64,000 nucleotides of DNA from Cycas panzhihuaensis (GCA_023213395.1 CM041465.1:175529741-175593740); one strand, 5' to 3'. Shown: positions 24,585 through 35,983, counted from the stretch's first letter. Notes: a model not told the origin generated them from the letters alone. A program made the numbers and translations.

Positions 24585-25540
24585 ATAATCCAAGAGTTAC
24601 TAGAAAAAGTAAATCAAGCAACATAGAATATGTCAAGTGGAGAAATACATAGCAATAATGCATCATGAATAGATTAGATAGATGCCTGGAATAATTAAGA
24701 AAACTAAGAAAATAAGACCAAGAGATTCGATGGATGAGTCTATGAAAGGAGAACTTCCAACACAGATAATGGATGGAAAGGGGCAAGATTATCTTTGGAA
24801 AAATTTGATCCAAAATTACACAAGAATATGACAAATTAGATCTTATAAATGAAGAACTATTTCAGGGTCTATAACTCGACAACTAAGAAAAAGATGGAAA
24901 TAACAACCTTACACCTAAACGAAAAGGTATTAAGGTGGTGCTATTGGTGGCAAAAGATGAACTTACCAATATAATGGAATTGGGAGAATCCAAGAGGAGG
25001 ATTAGTAGAGAAATATGATGATTCTTGGAACATGAATTACTTTACTCAGTTAACACAATTACATCAACAAGGAATAGTATAAGAATATACATAATAGTTT
25101 TAAATACTACAATATATGGTCTCAGAAAAAGTACTACATGAATGTTTACTAAAGACTTATATTAGTGGATTGAAAAATCAGATCAAATTGAGAGTTAAAG
25201 TAGTAGATCCACCATAACTCCAAATAGCAATTTAGATAGTGAGAAATGTGGAGGTAGAACTTAGAGACAGTAGACCAACGTATACAAGGAGATATGAGCC
25301 ACCATCATATCAGACCTAGAATCCTAATTGGACAAAATCAAGAACAAAAGTAGATCCTCCATTAGCTCTAAGAAATATAGAAGAAAGCTCAGGAACAACA
25401 AAAGAGGAGCATATAAGAAAAGGGATATGCTTCAAGTGTGGAGGAAAATAGAATAAGGAATACTAGTGCCTAATAAAAAAGGTTTTCATGATTAATACTA
25501 AGGATGAAAAAATACTAGAAGAAGCAGAGGAAGAAGTAGA
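24585..25540 (+). pseudogene. gypsy-B gag remains
   Basis: The gag pattern includes WRWxxWxxK-like residues near 24930, YFTQLTQLHQQGIV near 25045 and the YISGLKNQIKLRV segment near 25160, typical of plant gypsy gag. A zinc knuckle near 25430 reads CFKCGGKxNKEYxC, with CX2C kept, the spacing worn, and His lost. Stops are dense before 24900. Confidence 0.8.
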
Positions 25541-25559
25541 ATAAGACTAGAGCATAGAA

Positions 25560-28500
25560 AGGGAGGAAGATGAACTTCTGGAAGTAGATACAGGGAATGC
25601 TCAAATCTTATTATAGGCCATTATGGGGCAACATATATCCTCACAAACCCTAAGATTCTAAGGACAAATAAAGGGAACAACAGTATCAATTTTAGTTGAA
25701 ATGGGAGTACACATAATTTTATAAATAAGGCATCAACAAAAAAATTAGGATTACAAGTGAAACCCCTCAACACATTCTAGGTTTCAATAGCAAATGGGAG
25801 AACAATGCTGTGTGAAGGATATTACAAAGACACAACTCTCCAGATCAATGATTACAGGGTGATAGCTTGTATATTTGCGATGCCCATAGGCAGAGTGGAT
25901 GCAGTTCTGGGGATTCAATAGATACAAATGCTGGGAGATATCGTTACCAACTATATGACAAGATTTATATGTTTCTAACAAAAAGGATACAGATATTGAT
26001 TACAAGCCCCAGCCACACCTCTAATTCAACTAGTATCATCTCATAGGATAAAATAAATTCTAAAGAAGAATCCATAAGCATACATAATATCATATTACAA
26101 AGTAGAAATAGAAGATGTTCCTTGAGAGATTTAGGAAATCTTAGAAGAATGTTAGAGAGTTTTTGAGGAACTCCAAGGACTACCACTAAAAAGGGAATTG
26201 GAACATGCAATAGATCTTATTCCCAAGCAATACTAGTTAATATTCCCCCATATAGACATCTTTATCATCTTAAGAAGGAAATTGAAAAGATCACATAAGA
26301 ACTGTTACTCCAAGGCATAGTGGCAAAAAACATGAGTCCATTCACTTCTCCTATGGTAATTAATCCAAAGAAGGATAGATATAATGTGTATGGATTACCG
26401 TGGCCTATATAAATGAATCATAAAGAACCAATATCCTATCCCAAGGATCAAAGACTTATTAGACGAGTCACATGGAGCCCGATATTTTTCAAAAATAGAT
26501 TTATACTGGGGATACTACCAAATAAGGGCCAAAGAGGAAGATGTCTACAAAACTACATTTAGAACACATGAAGGATTGTTTGAATTCAAGGTTATGCCTT
26601 TCAACTTAATAAATGCTCCAATGACTTTCCTGAGTATAATGAATTCAATATTAAAATACATTTTGAGGAAATCTGTACTAGTTTTCTTTGATGATATCTT
26701 GATTTATAGTAGAACATGGGAAGAACATTTGGAACATATAAAGAGAGGTCTGCTTATACTTAAGAAAGGACAACTATTCATAAATAAGAAAAAGTATTCT
26801 TTTACAAAAGAGGAATTAGAGTACCTGGACCACATTATCATATGTGAAGGGATCAAAATTAATCTAAAAAAGATCCAGGCAATTGTAAATTAGCCAACTT
26901 CGAAGAATGTCACAGGAGTAGGAAGTTATTTGGGTGCAACGAGATTTTTGAGAAAATTCATAAAAGGGTATGTACACATAGCATTGCTACTAACAAACCT
27001 GACAAAAAAGGATGCATTCAGATGGAATTCAAGAGTAAAAGGAGAGTTCCAAGAATTAAAATAAGTAATGATCATAGCTCTAATATTGGCCTTACTGGAC
27101 TTCACTCAACCATTCACATTGGAATGTGATGCTTTAGGTTTCTGAATTAGAGCAGTTCTATTATAAGGAGGAAGGCCTATATCTTATGAAAGTTGGAAGT
27201 TAAATAATAGGGAAAAAATAAAACTAATATATGATAAAAATATGTTGGCCATTATGCACACAATACACCAATGGGGGCAATATCTATTAGGGAGTAGATT
27301 TGTGGTTAGAACTAATCATGATAGATTGAAATACTTTTTGAATCAAAAGGCATTATCTAATAAGCAACAAAAGTGGGTCAGTATATTCTAGACCTTTGGC
27401 TTCACCATATAACACAAAAAGGAGAAAGAAAACATGACAGCGGATGCTCTATCTAGACTACCAGAGAAAGAAAAGATTGAAGTTTCATCCAATTGAACAA
27501 CAATAGTAACTCCAAAATGGATGACAAAGTTGGAAAAGGAATATGAAGATGACAAGATATCATAAGAAATAAAATAAAAGATTAGAGAAGGAAAAGCAAA
27601 ATAATTCACAGAATAAAGAGGATTAATTATAAGGAAAGGAAAAATATTTGTTCCAAAGATAAGTAAACTAAAAGAAGTATTATTTCAAGAAGCTCACTCA
27701 ACTCCAGTTTTAGGACATTTAGGGATGGATAAGACTTATAGGATGCTTCAAAGTTCATTTTATTAGAAAGAGTTAAAAACTAACATCCTTCAATTTGTAT
27801 CAGAATGTGATACTTGTTAAAGGAATAAAACTAACTCTATAAAGACTCCTGGGTTGCTACTACCCCTTCCCATCCCTTATAAAAAATAGGAGGAAATTGC
27901 TATGGATTTTATCGCAGGTCTTCCACATTGAGAAGGAAGAGACATAATTTTTCTAGTAGTAGACAAATTAACTAAATACACCTATTTCAAGGGAATTTAG
28001 ATAGTAACAAAAGTAAGCCAAATAATAGAATTGTATATGAAAGAAATTCATAGGCTACATGGCTTTCTAAAAGTTATTGTTAGCAACAGGGACCCCAAAT
28101 TCACAAGTTACTTTTAAAAGGAGTTGTTCAAATTAGTTGGCACTAGCCTACATATGAGCTCAACATAACTCCCACAGATAGATGGCTAGACAAAAATAGT
28201 TAACAAATACATGGAGGGATAGTTAAGAAACTTCACATAAGATAAACAGACATAATGGCATCGATAGCTCCATCTAGCATAATGGTGGTATAACACCATA
28301 TACCACATAATGACAAAGATGTCACAATTTTAAGTACTATATAGGTATGAACTTCCATCACTCTTGAATTGGCTAAATATGTCTAAAGTACAAATAGTCG
28401 AAGAAAATTTGGAATAGATGCAAGAATTAGTCTAAACACTAAAGAATAATTTAGAGATAGCAAAGAATAGGATGAAGCAACAAGCAAATATAAAGAGATC

Positions 28501-28940
28501 TGAATGAAGTTTCAAGGTTGAAGAATGGGTATTTTTAAGACTCCAACCCTATAAATAGATGTCGATGAAACAAAATAATTGACAAAAATTATCACCAAGA
28601 TTCTTTGGACCATATCAAATTGAGGAACGTATAGGGGAAGTGGAATATTAGTTAAAATTGCCACCAGAAAGCAAAATCCATAATATCTTCTACATGTCTT
28701 ATTTAAAGAAAAAGTTGGGTGAAAAGAAGGCTCCATAAACGAATTTACCAACACTAGATGAATAAGGAATGATGATAGTGGAACCTAAGAGAATATTGAA
28801 GACTAGGGACAAGAATTCATGATCTAGGTTAATAAAAGAATATCTCATCAAATGGAAGACATTAGAGCTTAAAAATGCAATGTGGGAGTCTGAAGATTGG
28901 ATGTAGAAAAATGGGTCCCTACCAATACTTTGAGGGCAAA
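25560..28940 (+). pseudogene. gypsy-B pol: protease, RT, RNase H, integrase and chromodomain
   Basis: The protease near 25690 has lost its Asp (LVEMGVH where the family has DSG). Reverse transcriptase (about 26220-26950) includes the open stretch 26576-26893, with MPFNLINAPMTF and an FFDD catalytic motif. RNase H (about 27080-27480) shows FTLECDALGF and TADALSRLP. Integrase (about 27650-28430) shows an HHCC-type finger, DFIAGLPH and WWYNTIYH. The chromodomain (about 28781-28930) has RILKTRD and an EYLIKWKTLELKNAMWESE-type core with its conserved Trp residues. Chromodomains guide chromovirus integration to marked chromatin. Stops occur throughout. Confidence 0.9.
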
Positions 28941-28962
28941 GCATATTTAAAGGGGAGGGACT

Positions 28963-29545
28963 TGTAACATCCCAAAAATTTAATCAAAATTATGCCATGT
29001 ATCCATTCAGACCAAAGGTCTTTGAACAAGGATTATAATGGTTCAAATAAGTTAATTATGATATCTGTATCAAAAGTTATGACTGTTTGAAGTCAGCCTG
29101 CTAGTTTTTGGAGAAGTTTTAGTTGACTTCTATGTGAGTAGTATTAAAGAGAATATTACCCAATCTGGCTGACTTCTAACTAAAGTACTTTGATCACTAT
29201 AAATAAAAAGTTGAAGTTATATCCCAAACCATCTTCAAAGGTTCTTTTGGATACATATTTTCAATTTTAGGGCTATAATTAGCTCACCTATTTGGTGGCT
29301 GTAGTTTGGAGGGTTCCTCACCTTGAAGAGGAAAGCTCATATTTTCAGGAAAGACTGGTATTTTATTGTAACTTTGCTATATTTTTGGTGTTATTTGATT
29401 AAAGATTATTATTTAATTTTGTGGATTCTGTAATCCCTGTTCCTTGTTCATTTTCCTATTGAATAGCATCTAGTTATTATCTATTATGGATTATTACATA
29501 TATTTTTAAGAAAAATCATTATAAAAGTAGAAACAAATCACTACA
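28963..29545 (+). repeat. gypsy-B 3' LTR (583 bp)
   Basis: It starts TGTAACATCCCAAAAATT after the purine tract and ends AATCACTACA, then CCTTT. It pairs with 23793-24379 with roughly 10% differences by eye. Its TATAAATA is at 29198-29205. Confidence 0.96.
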
Positions 29546-29550
29546 CCTTT

Positions 29551-30808
29551 ACACTTGTGTCAAAAATGACAACTATTTGAATACTTATTAGTGTTGCTTC
29601 TCAATTTGGCTAAACACTCCACCAAATAGATGTAAATGGTGGTTTTCTTCATGGCATTCTTAAAGAGGAGGTCTATATGGAGTAACTTGGAGGCTTTGTG
29701 AAGGTTGAGTAACAACATCTTGATTGTAGATTAAAGAAAGCTCTTTATAGGCTTAAGTAGGCACCAAGGGTGTGGGACTTATACATTGATAACTATCTTA
29801 CTTCACCTGGATTTACCATATTTAAATTTGATTAGAGTTTATATATGAGACTCTTGGATGATGAGATTCTCATTATTACACTTTATATTAATGATCTCTT
29901 TATTACTAGAAGTGACATTATTTAGATTTACACTCTAAAAAAAAATTATATAATACTTTTAATATGTTAGATCTTGGCCCTCTATATTATTACCTTGGTT
30001 TGAAGATTTGGTAAAAGGGATACTATATTTTTATATTGTAATCTAAATATGCTTATAATTTGTTAAGATGATTCTATATGGAGGATTTTAAACCAATGGT
30101 TTCTCTCAAATTAACTAAGGAGTCCATTGATAATACATTTTATAGATAATTACTGGGTAGTTTGATCTACCTTACTAATACTTGACCTGACATTAGTTAT
30201 GCTATTGGTATTATGTCATGTTTCATGAGTGATCCATCCACTCTTTATTAGAATACAATAAATTAAATCTTGAGATATATGAAAGGCACCATCAGCGATA
30301 GACTTATATTTGCTAGATCTGATGAGTTTAAACTACAGGGATTCACTAACTCAAATTGGGCAAAGGATTAGGATGTGAGGAGATCTACATTAGGATATAT
30401 TTTTATATTTGGTTTCAGTGTGATCTCTTGGTGTAATAAAACATAAGCTATAATATCCTTATTGTCCATAGAGGTTAAGTGCAAGGCAATAATTACAACC
30501 ACTTATAAGGCCATTTAGCTTAAGAGACCTTTTGGTCACTTTGGACTCCTGTAGGATGATCTTATACAACTATTTTGTGATAATTAGAGTGTAATTCAAC
30601 TTTTAAAGAATATGATGTTATACTTTAGGACAAAGTATGTGGAAGTTCATCATCATTTCATCCAAGAGGATGTGTAGGGTAAAGTAGTTGGGCTAGTCTA
30701 TTATTAAACTGAGGATAAAATTGTTAACATTTTTATTAAGGCCTTAAGTTATAAGAAATTTGAGAGGCTTAGACAACTTTTATTTGTAAGACACAAAAAT
30801 TTAATATT
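29551..30808 (+). pseudogene. copia-2 reverse transcriptase (rest) and RNase H
   Basis: The reverse transcriptase continues in the phase broken at 23792. It includes the HQIDVNGGFLHG segment near 29610 and RLKKALYRLK near 29730. The catalytic motif reads LYIND near 29881, with Asn for the first Asp, a loss of a metal-binding residue by one G-to-A change. RNase H follows, with a final YVEVHHHFIQED near 30640 and a terminal region to about 30800. Confidence 0.87.
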
Positions 30809-30817
30809 ATAAGGGGG

Positions 30818-31137
30818 TAATAGAAATAATATTAATTCATTATATAATTATTGATGATGTGTCTTTTGGAATTGATATTACATATTGTAACTCCTAAATC
30901 TATTGTAACACTAACCTTCTATTGTTATCCTTTGAATTTACTTTCATATATATAAACTTATGTAACACCTCATGGAGTTTCCTATTTGTATTCATTATTT
31001 CCACGTATGTATCAATGAAGTTCATTGAGTGTGAGTTATAAAATAATGCAAGTCTATTATCTTACCATTCTTTGTGTTTGTGAGCTTGTATTATTCATTA
31101 TATATAGTCCAATTACTCTCAATCTCTCACTCTAATA
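30818..31137 (+). repeat. copia-2 3' LTR (320 bp)
   Basis: It starts TAATAGAAATAATATTAATTC right after the purine tract AAGGGGG and ends CACTCTAATA, where the 5' copy ends CATTCTAACA. Both termini show TG or CA changed to TA. It pairs with 13109-13418. Confidence 0.9.
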
Positions 31138-32002
31138 AATCTACCATGATTAAGACCATGGTTAAAACATTAAAAAAGAATAAAATTTACCAAAATGGGT
31201 CACTAACATTACCTCCATATCTATAGAATTGGGGTATATCCTTATGTTATTTAAGGTTTGTCTTATATCTCTATGTGCCATAGGGTTTATTGTGATAAAT
31301 GAGCCCTTTCTCTCCCCTAACATATTTAAATTTTCACTCACCATTACACTTGCCATACCCAATAAAATTATTGACACTACTATTGCCATATCTAACTCTT
31401 ATATTAGTGTCATATCCACATATTTATAAACCTAAGAGATTATGAGTGTCCATATATATGTTATGAGAGTCCTTACTTATCTATAAAGATTCCATGGCTA
31501 TTTCCCTATCACCTTCTTCAAAGATGATGTCTCAAGTTATATGAACCTTTTTGGTTTTCAACTTGAATACCCAATATCCTTTGCTTTCTTCATTATGCTT
31601 GACCAAGATACATTTGAAACTTTTATCATCAAAATTTTCCCTCTTCTCCTCTAGAATATGTGTATGTAGTGCACCTAAAGATTCTTAGATAATTCATTAT
31701 AGGCTTTTTTCCAAACCAAGCTTTCTTTGGCTAAAATAATTTTAAGAGATTTTTTCCTTTTATAATGGACTTGCCTTTTCCTACTATCATCCTCTTTATA
31801 ACTCTATTCTATTGAGGTGTATATGTTATTGTTAACTTCTTAGTGATTTTATGGTCTTTGTAATATTATATAAATGTTTTAGTTATGTTTTCTCCTATGT
31901 TATCTAATATTAGGATTTTTATCCTTTAATCATTCTCATTCTCTATTTTATGGGATAGACCTAAACTCTTTTAGAAGAGTCATCATTAAAGGTTAAAAAA
32001 TA
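31138..32002 (-). pseudogene. copia-5 integrase, C-terminal half (minus strand)
   Basis: Read leftward from 32002, it shows the integrase YTPQ-NGV type motif followed by KRMIVGKGKS near 31830. Then come SLVWKKAYNELS near 31700 and the integrase C-terminal block FKCILVKHNEESKGYWVF near 31600, with HIT-DIIFEEGDREIAME after it. This is a copia integrase in opposite orientation to copia-2, broken by stops. A minus-strand open frame at 31162-31389 continues the spacer region. The right side continues at 35984, beyond the BRCT element. Confidence 0.85.
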
Positions 32003-32246
32003 TGTTACAAACCTACTTAGGGTTAATTAATTGAATATTAAATGAAGGGGTGCCCCTTGAATAGTTGCAACCTTTATGAGAAGGGGCCTATTATCTACAT
32101 ATAATTATGGCCTCAAATGTATTATAAGACATCACTTATTTTTTCAATCAAATCAACTGGTTTATTAACCATAAATCTTCTTAAAAGCTCTCTGTCATAT
32201 TCAAATATTTAGTTGTCCCTTTAAGTTATAGATAAGGTCTGTAACA
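32003..32246 (+). repeat. 5' LTR of the BRCT element (244 bp)
   Basis: It begins TGTTACAAACC and ends GGTCTGTAACA, giving the 5-bp inverted ends TGTTA/TAACA. The primer-binding site abuts at 32247. It matches 35740-35983 at equal length. Confidence 0.95.
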
Positions 32247-32260
32247 AGTGGTATTAGAGC

Positions 32261-33791
32261 ACCTTCTTGGCTTTTCCATGGTAACAACAATCTCATAATC
32301 AACTTCTGCCCTGGACTAGTCTTTTAACTTATATCATATTCAATACAAATATAATTCCTCATAGAATATTTATACTTATTTCTAGTAGTGGACATGAGAT
32401 CCACTATAAGTGGTATCACAACTGACTCTAAAATTACTATTGGCCCTCCTCTAAATTGTGGAAATTATTTCTATTAGTTTATCATTTCCATCCTGGTGAA
32501 GGTCAAATGTCTTTATGTAGATTGTCTCTATGGCACCTACAAATATATAATAGATTATGCATATGCTATAACCCATCATTTAAGGTTGCCACTATCTTAT
32601 ATCTATAAAGGGGTTACTATGGCATCCTTATCATGTTGTATTAATTAGTCCTATAGATCCATAGTGTTGTTGCAATACCCTCATCACATTGCTTTAACCT
32701 AATGAGACACAAACATATTTTTAGTAGGCAACTAACTCATAATCTATCGTCACTACATTAACCCAAACTTACAAAGGTGTAAACATAATTACTAGTAAGC
32801 AATTAGCTTATAATCTATTATTACTACATTCATTGCATTAATCTAAATCAACCAAGAAGTTAAAGAAAACATTACATTGATAGTTGGGCATCGCTCCAAA
32901 ACAACGATAAAGGTGTAACCACTTGTCATAAACACACAAATTAAATAGGTAAGAGATTAATTTACGTCCTTAGGAAAGTTGAGGTGCTTGCATATTCTTG
33001 CCTCCATTTCCTCTGTCATTTCCTTCCACATCTTCCATCATCTTCCCTTTCCTCGTTGCACCATCCTTCAATGTCTAGTTTATCTATTTCAGGTTCTACC
33101 ATTCCCTACATTCTTTTCCGTACCTACGATCTATTCCTACATCTCATCCCATTTTGTTTCCCTATATTGCCTTCTATTTTATCTTTCTCACATCTATATC
33201 TTCTCTATACTTCTCTTTCATCACAATATAAAAGTATTAAGTCACATATTGTATTACTTACATAGTTTGCTAGATTACATAGGACGTTATCTTATTTCAT
33301 TTACACAAAACGGTGGCTACACAGGTTACAATAGTTATGAGTGCATCTCAATTTCACAATGGTATACTAACGGTCATAACTTTAATATGCTTTACATATT
33401 ATATCCATTGCCTATTTCATTAATAGTTATTCACCTTTTTTGTCTTGACTCATAATTGATATATATTCTCGATAATAATAATAATATAATAAAGTGAATA
33501 ATATATATACCTTTGTTTATCATATACATTTGCAGAAGCTTATGATATAATCTACTAGTGGACATATATTTAGTGAGGTAGGTATATATAACTGTACATT
33601 ATATAATATTTGATACTCCACTTGGTTATTTTGGGATATAATTTTGGCCTTCTACTTAATTATCATTCAACTGGGGAGGTGTTGTAAGATTATAAATACA
33701 CTCTAGGCTTATAACAATCATACGTTATGCAAAGCATATCACCATAGTTTTTAAGAATACAAGGTCTACATACCTTAACACATTGTATTTC

Positions 33792-33796
<5 letters not shown>
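32261..33796 (+). other. 5' interior of the BRCT element, no recognised gene
   Basis: About 1.5 kb between the primer site and the (TA)n tract. A second primer-like AGTGGTATCAC lies near 32423. A strongly pyrimidine-rich block (about 32985-33220) gives overlapping 158- and 93-codon open frames that look like composition artefacts. At 33679 GGGGAGG is followed by TGTTGTAAG, resembling a purine tract and LTR start, but no partner was found. No gag similarity is visible. Confidence 0.5.

Positions 33797-33853
<57 letters not shown>
33797..33853. repeat. (TA)n microsatellite
   Basis: About 57 bp of pure TA dinucleotide directly upstream of the captured BRCT sequence, inside the BRCT element. Confidence 0.97.
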
Positions 33854-33857
<4 letters not shown>

Positions 33858-33878
33858 GGCAAGAGAATGAGACTATTA

Positions 33879-34612
33879 TTTCATGGAGTAAGATTTGACC
33901 CTACATCACAAAATAAATATGAATAGACCTTGTGTATAATGGGGCATTTAACATGAGACATTATGACACAACTTATACTCATGTCATTGTTTACCAGTTT
34001 ACATATAATAATCCTATTTGTGCTATGGCTAGAAAGGATGGAAAGGTGTTAGTTACACACTTATGGATTATAGATAATTTGGCCAATGAAATATTTATAA
34101 ATACTAATAAGATATTGTATAAAATTGTAAGAAACATGATAAGCATTCTAGGTAATGCATCTTTATGCATCTGCTTAATAGTATATTAAGGTCAAGATCA
34201 TTATGACATTATGAGAATGGTTGAAATAATGAGAGTATAATTTACAAAGCAATTAGTTGCTAGTGAAGTAACACATCTCATTTGTTATAAGTATGAAGGC
34301 AATAAGTATAGGGTTGTTAAACAAATGGGCATAAAGTTAGTCAATCATCGTTGGCTTCAAGACTGTTTGAAGGCTTGGGCATTACTTCCCTAAGAAAATT
34401 GCCTAAAAAGTGGATGGAAAGTAGAACCTTTGAAAGTAAAGGTTGACCCACCTCTTTTAACAACACACTCATATAGTTATTCTACTGGTTTATATAGACA
34501 TCTTCAAGTGCCAAATTATAAACCACTTTTACTTTCTATGTCGAACAAATTAGTTTTTACAAATAAGGAATTACTAAAGATAAAATTTTCACCCAAAGAA
34601 CATGCAAAGTAA
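33879..34612 (+). pseudogene. Captured host gene: tandem BRCT-domain protein remains
   Basis: The translation matches the N-terminal double BRCT module of a plant BRCT-domain protein family (recalled from memory, related to Arabidopsis At4g02110). A first strand FHGVRF lies at 33879-33896. After a frameshift near 33905-33926 the frame of 33932 carries BRCT1 (TYTHVIVYQFTYNNPIC, then DGKVLVTHLWI). BRCT2 follows (HYDIMRMVEIM, VTHLICYKYEGNKY, VKLVNHRWLQDCLKAW-like with its conserved Trp). Stops at 34187, 34238 and 34391 each sit where Gln or Glu would be expected. BRCT modules bind phosphopeptides in DNA-damage signalling. No intron-like break separates the two domains, suggesting an mRNA origin. 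It has nothing to do with retroelement proteins. Confidence 0.85.
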
Positions 34613-35205
34613 GGACTTATAGAAAATTGGAAAGAAATGAGAAGCCTTCAGACATAGAAAGTGGAGATAAACATAAAGAATCTTCTTTGATATTAATAAA
34701 CCTCAATGATACTTACTTATTAGTGTTAGACAAAAAATTAAAGAAATAAGTAAAAAGATTATAGGAATTACATCAAGATAATTCATTTAAAAATCATGAA
34801 AGATGAATGGATAAATCTGTCAACATTGTAGATAGGGATGATACATCTATATTAAAAGCTAATCGAATACAAGATCACGTAATACAAAAAGACAAAGAGC
34901 GTGCAACCTAAATCATAATCCCAACACATGATATGAGTATATAAAAAGAAGAAAATAATGTATAATAGGTAAATAAAGATAACTCATTGATAGCTGACAA
35001 GGGCAAGATGTTAGTATCATTCCCAAAGGAAGATATAATAATTTATAAAAATATTAAGTATATACCAAAATGGTCACTAATGTCAGTGGTGATATCTATA
35101 ATTCTTAATCAATTAAAGAAGGGCCAACTAGTACTAATAACATTTCTTGATCAATCTAAACAAAAGTTATTGATACTGACAATAATAAGTTCACCTCTTG
35201 ATTGA
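34613..35205 (+). pseudogene. Probable C-terminal extension of the captured BRCT gene
   Basis: After 34612 another frame, shifted by two, stays largely open and translates to a charged, Ser/Lys/Asp-rich, low-complexity protein. It begins near CKVRTYRKLERNEKPSD and continues to SFPKEDIII near 35030; the last open piece is at 34987-35205. This suits the disordered tail that follows BRCT pairs in the presumed parent gene. No motif proves it, and six or so stops interrupt it. It could instead be element-derived. Confidence 0.45.
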
Positions 35206-35739
35206 CCAAATAATATGAATCAAATAATTATATTATATGTAGTCTAGGATTTTCCAGTGTTAACAATAACCATATCACCTCCTATTAAATCTAAGAAGTT
35301 TTCAACTATTAGTGTAAAACCATACATTATAAGACAATAGTACTTATGTTAATAGATTAAAGTCAAAATCGAATGGAAGATCCCATGACAACAATCTTCA
35401 TCCTACAGGAAAAAACATATAGGAATTCAACATTTTTGTAATCGACATTTACCAAAGAATTCTATTGGGTCTACAATCACATTAACTTATTCCAGCTTAC
35501 CATTATATGCATATTTATTATTGTTTAAAGTTCTAGCAAGTATGACTCGATGACATACATAAGGTGATTATGATATTCTTTTATCAATAGGAGAAGACAT
35601 CAAACTAATCATTATCTTAATTAGGTTTTGAAGATGAAAATTTTCAAGAAGGTGGTCTTGTTACAAACCACCTTGAATGAAATAATCAACCAATCATGTG
35701 AATATATTTTGTGGGCAAAACATCTTAAGGGGGAGGAAT
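35206..35739 (+). other. 3' interior of the BRCT element
   Basis: No gene is supported. It holds an 8-bp inverted repeat (AAGGTGGT at 35649-35656 and ACCACCTT at 35667-35674) and the GTGGGCAAAACATCTTAAGGGGGAGG-type end typical of gypsy 3' untranslated regions, leading into the 3' LTR. This end is the clearest sign that the element descends from gypsy. Confidence 0.55.
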
Positions 35740-35983
35740 TGTTATGAACCTCTTTAGATTTAATTAATTAAATATTAAATGAAGGGATGCCTCTTGAATA
35801 GTTACAATCTTTATGAGAAGAGGCCCGTTATACACATACAAATATGGCCATAAATGTATTGTAAGATATCACTTAATTTTTAAATCAAATTAACTACTTT
35901 ATTGGCTATAAATCTTCTCATAAGCTCTTTACTGTATTCAAATATTTGGATGTCCCTTTAAGTTATAGATAAGGCCTATAATA
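35740..35983 (+). repeat. 3' LTR of the BRCT element (244 bp)
   Basis: It begins TGTTATGAACC after the purine tract and ends GGCCTATAATA (TAACA changed to TAATA). AAATA follows at 35984-35988, the perfect copy of the left flank. Confidence 0.95.

Larger units (their letters stand above)
23793..29545 (+). mobile_element. gypsy-B: complete chromodomain Ty3/gypsy nested in copia-2 (5,753 bp)
   Basis: The LTRs are 23793-24379 and 28963-29545. A perfect CCTTT duplication flanks the element (23788-23792, 29546-29550). The primer-binding site AGTGGTATTAGAGC starts at 24380 and the purine tract AAAGGGGAGGGA lies just before 28963. The internal region reads gag, protease, reverse transcriptase, RNase H, integrase and a C-terminal chromodomain, as in plant chromoviruses. 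It is heavily broken by stops. Confidence 0.96.
13109..31137 (+). mobile_element. copia-2: Ty1/copia retrotransposon split by gypsy-A and gypsy-B
   Basis: The matching LTRs are at 13109-13418 and 30818-31137, 17.4 kb apart. The primer-binding site TGGTATCAGAGC is at 13419-13430 and the polypurine tract AAGGGGG at 30811-30817. Removing gypsy-A (15942-22670) and gypsy-B (23793-29545), each with one copy of its 5-bp duplication, leaves an element of about 5.5 kb with gag, protease, integrase, reverse transcriptase and RNase H in order. The first six LTR bases probably lie at 5949-5954, beyond copia-1. The outer target duplication is unclear (AAGAT left, AATCT right). Confidence 0.9.
32003..35983 (+). 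mobile_element. Non-autonomous LTR retrotransposon carrying a captured host BRCT gene (3,981 bp)
   Basis: Both LTRs are 244 bp (32003-32246, 35740-35983). The target duplication AAATA is perfect (31998-32002, 35984-35988). A primer-binding site AGTGGTATTAGAGC follows the 5' LTR at 32247-32260, and the purine tract AAGGGGGAGGA precedes the 3' LTR at 35728-35738. The 5' LTR has TGTTA...TAACA ends. The interior has no recognisable gag or pol. It contains tandem BRCT-domain coding sequence at 33879-34612 and probably its C-terminal extension. The LTRs differ at about 42 of 244 sites by hand count, so the insertion is old. It interrupts the copia-5 integrase and must have been moved by another element's enzymes; gypsy-M has related LTRs. 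Confidence 0.93.

Noticed and set aside
26576-26893. FFDD and FSDD (54102) in place of YxDD as inactivating changes in gypsy-B and gypsy-C
   Set aside because: Phe at this position is common in plant chromovirus reverse transcriptases; the two Asp residues are kept.
31162-31389. Independent minus-strand gene of 75 codons
   Set aside because: It continues copia-5 integrase-to-RT spacer sequence in the same orientation.
32979-33100. Minus-strand gag-like coiled coil in the purine-rich complement
   Set aside because: The frame is short, has no capsid pattern, and the orientation opposes the element.
32979-33455. 158-codon plus-strand open frame inside the BRCT element
   Set aside because: It lies in a pyrimidine-rich block, is rich in Ser, Leu, Phe, Tyr and Ile, overlaps a second long frame, and shows no motif; composition explains it.
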